Assembly (NCBI GenBank): GCA_937924855.1
Contig: CALEYQ010000041.1
Location: 1-12,493, forward strand
Origin: an uncultured Bacteroidota bacterium
GTDB taxonomy: Bacteria; Bacteroidota; Bacteroidia; JADZBD01
Length of the DNA: 12,493 nt
Direction: 5' to 3'
Part shown: piece after piece, positions 7,804-12,493 of the stretch
Position numbering within the stretch: position 1 is the first letter of the stretch
Layout of the letters: every line of letters starts with the position of its first letter
The notes under the pieces: generated by a model
Databases searched by the model: none
Told to the model about the DNA's origin: nothing
What the model saw: the letters and a program-made list of their open reading frames with translations, nothing else
Translations under genes and position numbers: made by a program

Positions 7804-10023
7804 ATGCGCGGATTTGTCCTTTTATTATTTCTGATTACAGGGCTGGTGTTTTCCCTTTATGCCGGCGAAAAAACAGAAAATCTGAGAAAAGAGCTGGCCG
7901 GAACCACGGACACCCCAAAAAAGATCGAACTTTTGGGGAAGCTGGTTATAGCGTTCTGCTATGAAGCCCGGGAAGATTCCGCTATATATACCCGGTATAA
8001 ACTAATAAATGAAATTAACAAAACCCGTAATTCAGCTTACGAGCCCACCCGTTGCTTCGTAAGTGCTTTTTGCTTTGGAATTTGGAAATATGCCGATTCC
8101 TCTGCTTTTTATGTGGAAAAGGGTTTGAAGTTATATCCCGGAAATAAAGACCATTTTGCAGCCTCGGAATTTTTATTTGCGTGTGGGCAAAACTGGCTTC
8201 AATTCGGAGATTATCCGACTTCGATTGATTTCTTTTCCAAAGCCCTTCAACGCATTGACTCAGCTCAAAATCAATTATTATATGTCTTCAGTTTAATTGG
8301 CTTAGGCACAGCTCAAACCGTTTCCGGAAATAAAGTTGAGGCCAGAGAAAATCTCTTCAGAGCGCTGAACCAATACCCCGGGGAAAAGTTTCCTGCCATG
8401 AAAATCCAATTGCTAAACATTCTGGGGAGCAATTTCATGGATGGTCCTGAACCTGAAAAATCGCTGGAGTATTTTGACAAGGCACTGGCCATTGCAAAAC
8501 AAATTCAACACCCGATTGCCATTGCCCAGGTAAATACCTATTTGGGTAATTATTATTATTTGATAAAAAATTTCCCTCTGGCATTAAAATATTATGATGA
8601 GGTCCTGATCGCCTCAAGGGCAGCCAATGTTCAAAATCTGGAGGCTGCTGCGCTTGGGAACATGGCTTCCGTTTTGGCTGACCAGGGAAACTATCAAGAG
8701 GCCATTAAAAAACACCATGAAGCCTTGCGTCTTTTTCGTGACCTGAATGACAAGCAGGGCGAAACCATTACCCTTACCAATCTTGGAGATTCCTACCGGG
8801 AAACCGGGAAAACCGACAGCTCAATTTTCTATTATTTAAAATCCCAGGTATTGTCTGAGGAATTAGGTTCTCTCGAGGATTTTATTGAAAACTATCATGG
8901 CCTTTATAGGGTTTATGAAAGTAAAGGTGATTTCAAAAACGCTTTTCATTACCATAAACTTTTTAAAAAATACAGCGATTCGGTTTTCAATGCCGGCAAC
9001 TCAAGGAAATTAACTGAGCTTGAACTCAGGTACAAATTCGCTCAGGAACAAAAAATAAAATCATTGGAACACCAAAAGGAAATTGAACTTTCCGAAGCCA
9101 GGGAAAACCGTCAAAAATTAATCATCTACTTTTCCCTGGGAGGACTTCTGTTATTGGTGTTTTTGTTTGTTCAGGTTTTTAACCGTTCCCGGGAAAGAAA
9201 GAAGACCAACGAGGAGCTGATTACCAAAAATGAAATCATTGAAGAGAAAAACAAAGAAATAACCGACTCTATTTTTTATGCCCAGCGAATACAATCCGCC
9301 CTTTTAAACCGGCCTTCCGAAATTCAGAAATTTGCCCCGGATCATTTCATCCTGAATTTGCCAAAAGACATTGTAAGCGGAGATTTCTTCTGGTCGGCAA
9401 CGCGAAACAATAAGGTGTTTTTTGTCCTGGCCGATTGCACCGGACATGGCGTACCCGGAGCATTTATGAGTATGATTGGGGTAAGCTATCTTGAAGACAT
9501 AATTATTGGAAGGGGTATAGAAACCCCAGGTAAAATTTTGGATCTGCTCCGGGAAAAAATAATCGGGGCTTTAAATCCAAGTGGCAGCGGGCAGGAAACG
9601 CGGGATGGCATGGACATGATTTTGGTTTCCATAGACCTCAATGACCACTCCTTTGAATTCAGTGGAGCGGGCAATCCCCTTTGGAAATTAAACACCCGGG
9701 ATCCCGGAAAAACATTTGTTGAAATTTTACCGGATAAGCAGCCTGTAGGATTTTTCGACCCGCTTTTCATGAAGCCCTTTACTACGCAAAAATTTTCACT
9801 TGCACCGGGGGATATCCTCTATGGATTTTCTGACGGCTATGCCGATCAGTTTGGCGGGCCGAAAGGAAAAAAGTTAAAATATAAAGCCTTAAAAGAACTT
9901 ATCCTTTCAAATGCCCATCTCCCTTGCTCTGCCCAGAAGGAAAAACTGCAATCCGCCTTTTTGAGTTGGAAAGGAGATTTAGAACAAATCGACGATGTGC
10001 TGGTGGCGGGAATTCGCTTTTAG
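7804..10023 (+). CDS. Membrane TPR-domain SpoIIE/PP2C-type serine/threonine phosphatase
   Basis: A 739-residue signalling phosphatase. Residues 1-20 form a signal peptide (MRGFVLLLF followed by a hydrophobic core and SLYA), then a periplasmic tetratricopeptide region at about 30-395, a coiled coil to 437, a transmembrane helix at about 438-458, a cytoplasmic coiled coil ending in DSIFYAQRIQSALL, and a phosphatase domain at about 505-738. Metal ligands are in place: SGDFFW with Asp527, ADCTGHGVPGA with Asp544, GMDM at 602-605, FSDGYAD with Asp677 and IDDV with Asp730/731. The expected role is signal-controlled dephosphorylation of a STAS-domain or similar phosphoprotein. The frame is open back to 7705, but the added residues are polar and would bury the signal peptide, so the ATG at 7804 is preferred. 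The stop codon overlaps that of the convergent dus gene by four bases. Confidence 0.92.
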   Translation: MRGFVLLLFLITGLVFSLYAGEKTENLRKELAGTTDTPKKIELLGKLVIAFCYEAREDSAIYTRYKLINEINKTRNSAYEPTRCFVSAFCFGIWKYADSSAFYVEKGLKLYPGNKDHFAASEFLFACGQNWLQFGDYPTSIDFFSKALQRIDSAQNQLLYVFSLIGLGTAQTVSGNKVEARENLFRALNQYPGEKFPAMKIQLLNILGSNFMDGPEPEKSLEYFDKALAIAKQIQHPIAIAQVNTYLGNYYYLIKNFPLALKYYDEVLIASRAANVQNLEAAALGNMASVLADQGNYQEAIKKHHEALRLFRDLNDKQGETITLTNLGDSYRETGKTDSSIFYYLKSQVLSEELGSLEDFIENYHGLYRVYESKGDFKNAFHYHKLFKKYSDSVFNAGNSRKLTELELRYKFAQEQKIKSLEHQKEIELSEARENRQKLIIYFSLGGLLLLVFLFVQVFNRSRERKKTNEELITKNEIIEEKNKEITDSIFYAQRIQSALLNRPSEIQKFAPDHFILNLPKDIVSGDFFWSATRNNKVFFVLADCTGHGVPGAFMSMIGVSYLEDIIIGRGIETPGKILDLLREKIIGALNPSGSGQETRDGMDMILVSIDLNDHSFEFSGAGNPLWKLNTRDPGKTFVEILPDKQPVGFFDPLFMKPFTTQKFSLAPGDILYGFSDGYADQFGGPKGKKLKYKALKELILSNAHLPCSAQKEKLQSAFLSWKGDLEQIDDVLVAGIRF

Positions 10024-11018
10024 ACCGCTATTGAAATTTCTCCCTCGTATTGCCTTACAATCTCATCCAGGATGTCATGGATTTCAAGTTCTGTTTCGGC
10101 TGTTACCAGGCGGGTACGGAAATCGCGAAAATGGGAAACTCCCTTAAAATAATTCCCGTAGTGTTTTCGCATTTCAAGAATGCCGAGTCTTCCTTCCTTC
10201 CACTCCATAGATTTTACAAAGTGAGTCCGGCAAACCCTTACCCTTTCCTTAATAGCGGGTGGTTCCAAATGAGAACCGTGGGTTAGAAAATGCTTTATTT
10301 CATTAAAAATCCAGGGGTAACCAATGGCAGCTCTGCCAATCATAACTCCATCCACCCCAAAACGGTTTTTCATTTCAAGGGCCCTTTCGGGGGAGTCAAC
10401 ATCCCCATTTCCGAAAATGGGAATTTTAATCCTGGGGTTGTTTTTAACGGCACCAATGAGATCCCACACGGCGGGACCCTTATACATCTGGGCTCTGGTA
10501 CGACCGTGAATGGTTAAAGCCTGAATACCTACATCCTGAAGGCGTTCCGCAACATCTACAATATTTTTGGTTTTTTCATCCCATCCGAGCCGGGTTTTCA
10601 CCGTTACCGGAAATTGGCTGGCCTTAACAACTGCCGCCGTCATTTCAACCATTTTGGGAATATCCTGAAGCAAGGCAGCACCGGCACCCCGGCAGGCCAC
10701 ATTTTTTACAGGACAACCGTAATTAATATCAATCAGGTCGGGATTCACGGCATTGGTAATTTCGGTGGCTTCGCGCATCTGTTCAATGCCACTGCCAAAC
10801 AATTGCACCCCTATGGGTCTTTCATATTCGAATACATCCAGTTTTTTCCTTGATTTCGCGGCATCCCGGATGAGTCCTTCCGAGCTGATGAACTCAGTAT
10901 ACATCAGATCCGCCCCCTGCTCCTTGCATACAAAGCGAAAGGGGGGATCGCTCACATCCTCCATGGGAGCCAGGAGCAATGGGAAGTCGGGCAAATCAAT
11001 TTTTCCTATCCGGATCAT
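10020..11018 (-). CDS. dus: tRNA-dihydrouridine synthase (DusB-like)
   Basis: FMN-dependent enzyme that reduces uridines in the D loop of tRNA with NADPH, acting in the cytoplasm. The 332 residues match the family length. A TIM barrel opens with LLLAPMEDVSDPPFR (about 14-28). The catalytic cysteine is Cys102 in NYGCPVKNV, and the following CRGAGAALL is the classical active-site neighbourhood. FMN and tRNA contacts include Lys141 in VKTRLGW, His171 in TIHGRTR and the phosphate-binding GNGD (203-206) plus MIGRAAIGYPW. A short helical C-terminal domain carries EMRKHYGNYFKG. Subfamily DusB is the likeliest because Bacteroidota usually have this type, but I cannot exclude another bacterial Dus class. 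It overlaps the convergent phosphatase gene at its stop codon and is divergent from the protease gene. Confidence 0.93.
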   Translation of the reverse strand: MIRIGKIDLPDFPLLLAPMEDVSDPPFRFVCKEQGADLMYTEFISSEGLIRDAAKSRKKLDVFEYERPIGVQLFGSGIEQMREATEITNAVNPDLIDINYGCPVKNVACRGAGAALLQDIPKMVEMTAAVVKASQFPVTVKTRLGWDEKTKNIVDVAERLQDVGIQALTIHGRTRAQMYKGPAVWDLIGAVKNNPRIKIPIFGNGDVDSPERALEMKNRFGVDGVMIGRAAIGYPWIFNEIKHFLTHGSHLEPPAIKERVRVCRTHFVKSMEWKEGRLGILEMRKHYGNYFKGVSHFRDFRTRLVTAETELEIHDILDEIVRQYEGEISIAV

Positions 11019-11023
11019 AAATC

Positions 11024-11031
11024 TATCTTTG
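11024..11031 (+). promoter_or_regulatory. Candidate -7 element (TATCTTTG) for the CPBP protease gene
   Basis: An exact TAnnTTTG match giving a leader of about 28 bases before the ATG at 11063. It abuts the leftward element at 11032-11039, so the two promoters occupy the same DNA. No clear -33 element is seen. Confidence 0.45.
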
Positions 11032-11039
11032 CAAAATTA
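11032..11039 (-). promoter_or_regulatory. Candidate -7 element (TAATTTTG) for the dus gene
   Basis: The minus strand reads TAATTTTG, an exact TAnnTTTG match, predicting a leader of about 10 bases before the dus ATG at 11018. It directly abuts the rightward element, and the junction forms the palindrome TTTGCAAA (11028-11035). Confidence 0.45.
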
Positions 11040-11062
11040 CCAAAAAGCCGGCAAAGCCTCTC

Positions 11063-11962
11063 ATGGATTCTTCCCCCCAGCAACCCTTGTCAATAAACCC
11101 AAAAATTGAGTTTTTCCTGTTGTTGGGGCTATATTTGGGCGGTCTGGTACTTTCCCAGGTCCTTGCCAGTGTGTTTTTGTTTCCATTTATGAGTTTTGAG
11201 GAAGGATTTACGCCCAGAATTGATTTTGAAAATCCTTTAGCAATTTCCGCTTTAAAGGCCGGGCAGTTTTTAAGTGCCATTATAACCTTTATACTTCCTG
11301 CCCTTGTTTTTGTCAGAATCAGGAAGTCTTCCTTTTTCAAAGAATTAGGATTTTCAGCCCCTGTTGGCCGTCCTGCCTTGTTGATTACTCCCCTTTTTAC
11401 CCTTTGTCTGATCCCGCTGGTAGCCTTTTTAGCCGAGTTAAACTCTCATCTTCCCTTACCGGATTTCCTTATAGAGCTTGAACAGGAAGCAGAGCGGCTT
11501 ACAAGGCTATTCCTGAAAAGTGAGGGCTTGGGAGATCTGGCCATTAACCTTTTAATTGTTGCTGTATCGGCTGCCTTTGCCGAGGAGATATTTTTCCGGG
11601 GAGCATTGCAACCGGTCTTGATTCGCTGGTTTAATAACCCGCATTTGGGAATTTGGGTGGGAGCCTTCCTTTTTAGTTTTCTTCATTTTCAGTTTTTGGG
11701 CTTTTTCCCCCGTATGTTGCTGGGTGGAGTTTTGGGTTATTTGTTTTTATGGACCGGATCACTATGGATACCCATAGCAGCTCATTTCACGAATAATGCA
11801 CTTGGTGTTCTTATTCAGTATTTCATTCAAAAGGGGAGTTTATCTCCCGATGCAGAAAATTTCGGGGCTTCGGCTACGGATTACCTTTGGGTTTTGGCCG
11901 GCCTTGTTTTTGCCGTGTTGCTGGGATTATTGATCCGGCGTAAATCGGTAAATCCTTCCTGA
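11063..11962 (+). CDS. CPBP family intramembrane metalloprotease (CAAX protease/ABI type)
   Basis: A 299-residue polytopic membrane protein with about seven or eight hydrophobic segments, including regions near 17-40, 68-86, 103-124, 159-177, 195-236 and 277-291. The family motifs are complete: EEIFFRG supplies the tandem glutamates Glu174-Glu175 and Arg179, FSFLH supplies His208, and HFTNN supplies His241 and Asn245. Eukaryotic relatives (Rce1) cut prenylated CAAX proteins. Bacterial members process peptides or have scaffold roles, and the substrate here is unknown. No bacteriocin or peptide precursor gene is visible nearby, so an immunity role is not supported. The ATG at 11063 follows a 44-base divergent region with its own -7 element and has no Shine-Dalgarno sequence. 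It is probably monocistronic, since the next element is a separate stable-RNA promoter. Confidence 0.9.
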   Translation: MDSSPQQPLSINPKIEFFLLLGLYLGGLVLSQVLASVFLFPFMSFEEGFTPRIDFENPLAISALKAGQFLSAIITFILPALVFVRIRKSSFFKELGFSAPVGRPALLITPLFTLCLIPLVAFLAELNSHLPLPDFLIELEQEAERLTRLFLKSEGLGDLAINLLIVAVSAAFAEEIFFRGALQPVLIRWFNNPHLGIWVGAFLFSFLHFQFLGFFPRMLLGGVLGYLFLWTGSLWIPIAAHFTNNALGVLIQYFIQKGSLSPDAENFGASATDYLWVLAGLVFAVLLGLLIRRKSVNPS

Positions 11963-12000
11963 AAAAGTGAATTTTTAATGAAAAATACGGCCATAATCAT

Positions 12001-12008
12001 TAGTTTTG
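12001..12008 (+). promoter_or_regulatory. Candidate -7 element (TAGTTTTG) for the tRNA-Ser unit
   Basis: An exact TAnnTTTG match 38 bases after the protease stop. It is followed by a boxA-like sequence and no credible coding frame, which fits a stable-RNA promoter. It is flanked by the short inverted repeat GGCCA (11989-11993) and TGGCC (12009-12013). No -33 element is evident. Confidence 0.45.
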
Positions 12009-12021
12009 TGGCCCTTAAAAT

Positions 12022-12032
12022 TGCTCTTTGAA
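12022..12032 (+). promoter_or_regulatory. boxA-like antitermination sequence in an RNA leader
   Basis: TGCTCTTTGAA closely matches the classical boxA (TGCTCTTTAA, one mismatch), the NusB/NusE binding site found in leaders of rRNA and other stable-RNA operons. It lies about 14 bases past a -7 element and heads a non-coding stretch of about 250 bases leading to tRNA-Ser. Looser related strings, GTTCTTTTG (12173-12181) and GTTCTTGTTT (12256-12265), recur in the tandem units before the tRNA. Confidence 0.45.
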
Positions 12033-12110
12033 TTTATGTCCCGGTACAAGACCAAGCTCAGAAAACGAGTGTGAAAAATGGATTTTGCAGGGTATGCAAT
12101 TTTGAAAGAT

Positions 12111-12273
12111 TGAAAAATGTCGAGCCGGAGGTCCTGACCGAAGCGTCAGGATGGCTTAAAGGTTTTTGAGTTCGTTCTTTTGTTTAGTATACGGAGAGAT
12201 GGCGAGCCGAAGGTCCTGACCGAAGCGTCAGGATGGCTTAAGGAATATAGATTGCGTTCTTGTTTTAATTTAT
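12111..12273 (+). repeat. Two tandem ~82-base units resembling the tRNA-Ser 5' end with an inserted palindrome
   Basis: Unit A (12111-12192) and unit B (12193-12273) share a 40-base block, 12121-12160 and 12203-12242, with two mismatches, the second at its last base. Unit B starts with GGAGAGATG and contains TGGCTTAAGGA, both also found in the tRNA at 12274. In the tRNA these pieces are five or six bases apart; in unit B about 32 bases lie between them. Each block has a perfect 7-bp hairpin: TCCTGAC and GTCAGGA around a CGAAGC loop (12132-12151 and 12214-12233). Unit A has a degraded start (TGAAAAATG). Neither unit has an anticodon or T arm, so neither is a functional tRNA. The whole stretch 11963-12273 has no credible protein gene. 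Confidence 0.8.
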
Positions 12274-12361
12274 GGAGAGATGTCCGAGTGGCTTAAGGAG
12301 CACGCTTGGAAAGCGTGTGTACCCCAAAAGGGTACCGTGGGTTCGAATCCCACTCTCTCCG
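12274..12361 (+). tRNA. tRNA-Ser (anticodon GGA)
   Basis: A complete class II tRNA of 88 bases. The acceptor stem GGAGAGA (12274-12280) pairs with TCTCTCC (12354-12360), with G at the discriminator position as expected for serine. The D arm carries GTGGCTTAAGGA. The anticodon stem CACGC/GCGTG holds the loop TTGGAAA with anticodon GGA at 12308-12310, reading UCC and UCU. A long variable arm (GTACCC paired with GGGTAC) is diagnostic of Ser/Leu/Tyr tRNAs. The T arm GTGGG-TTCGAAT-CCCAC is at 12337-12353. CCA is not encoded and must be added by nucleotidyltransferase. Confidence 0.97.
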
Positions 12362-12368
12362 CAGAATG

Positions 12369-12484
12369 CATCAAATGAGCCCCCCCGCTATTGCGGGGGC
12401 TTTTCATTTTAGGAGGAGCGAGGAAAACTTGTTTTCCAAAGCGAACTCAAAAAATGAAAACAACCTGAAGGGTCTCATTTGATG
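12369..12484. repeat. Nested inverted repeats downstream of tRNA-Ser
   Basis: Four perfect complementary pairs are nested or side by side. The outer 11-bp arms are CATCAAATGAG (12369-12379) and CTCATTTGATG (12474-12484). Inside lie the terminator stem (12382-12399) and the 10-bp arms TTTTCATTTT (12401-12410) and AAAATGAAAA (12451-12460). The latter enclose a 7-bp hairpin, GGAAAAC and GTTTTCC (12422-12437). Together they could fold as a branched, cloverleaf-like structure of about 116 bases. No gene is visible from 12362 to the window end. It could be a small palindromic mobile element or a tRNA-associated repeat family; the sequence alone cannot decide. Confidence 0.7.
12378..12404 (+). terminator. 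Intrinsic terminator of the tRNA-Ser unit
   Basis: CCCCCGC (12382-12388) and GCGGGGG (12393-12399) form a perfect 7-bp GC-rich stem with a TATT loop, followed by C and four T residues, then CATTTT. It begins 17 bases after the tRNA 3' end and is the obvious transcription stop. Confidence 0.85.
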
Positions 12485-12493
12485 TTGACGATG

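Noticed and set aside
10753..11109. 118-codon rightward frame across the dus 5' end and the protease start
   Set aside because: It is the reverse complement of conserved Dus sequence and overlaps both true start sites.
11063..11962. Bacteriocin immunity or maturation system around the CPBP protease
   Set aside because: No small precursor peptide, ABC exporter or modification enzyme is visible on either side.
12036..12074. A 12-codon frame encoding a basic peptide (MSRYKTKLRKRV) after the boxA-like site
   Set aside because: It is very short, has no ribosome-binding signal, and sits in what looks like a stable-RNA leader; nothing distinguishes it from chance.
12111..12273. CRISPR-like array
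   Set aside because: There are only two units, no spacers of constant size between short identical repeats, and no cas genes; the units resemble tRNA-Ser instead.

Overview
The window reads as a piece of chromosome from a free-living member of the Bacteroidota (class not resolvable from this sequence). Three things point there. One is a periplasmic beta-propeller/Y_Y_Y sensor fused to a LytS-type histidine kinase. Another is a pair of TPR-plus-SpoIIE/PP2C phosphatases carrying the signature ADCTGHGVPGA. The third is a series of elements matching the Bacteroidota sigma -7 box (TAnnTTTG) just upstream of almost every start codon. Shine-Dalgarno sequences are absent or weak, as expected for the phylum. 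No prophage, insertion sequence or CRISPR array is visible.

Layout, left to right. Positions 1-104 are a divergent promoter region with a dyad; only the first codons of a possible leftward gene are inside the window. Positions 105-3116 (+) encode the large hybrid sensor kinase. A strong hairpin terminator separates it from a leftward gene (3144-4037) for a membrane-anchored coiled-coil protein of unknown function. Next, also leftward, come a cytoplasmic TPR-PP2C phosphatase (4126-5970) and, 3 bases upstream of it, aspS (5974-7719), apparently one transcription unit in the order aspS then phosphatase. Divergent from aspS is a second TPR-PP2C phosphatase (7804-10023, +), this one with a signal peptide and a transmembrane segment. 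Its stop codon overlaps that of a convergent tRNA-dihydrouridine synthase (10020-11018, -). Divergent from the dus gene is a CPBP/CAAX-type intramembrane protease (11063-11962, +). The last 530 bases hold a stable-RNA unit: a -7 promoter element, a boxA-like sequence, two tandem ~82-base units resembling the 5' end of the following tRNA but carrying an inserted palindrome, an intact tRNA-Ser(GGA), a GC-rich terminator hairpin, and a nested set of inverted repeats.

Functionally the window mixes translation genes (aspS, dus, tRNA-Ser) with signal transduction (sensor kinase and two phosphatases). The kinase has no response regulator beside it, and the phosphatases have no STAS-domain substrate or anti-sigma kinase beside them, so their partners must lie elsewhere. 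One phosphatase appears built to sense in the cytoplasm and the other in the periplasm, and they flank aspS. The least ordinary part is the non-coding tail around tRNA-Ser. No previously undescribed multi-gene system could be established from the sequence alone.
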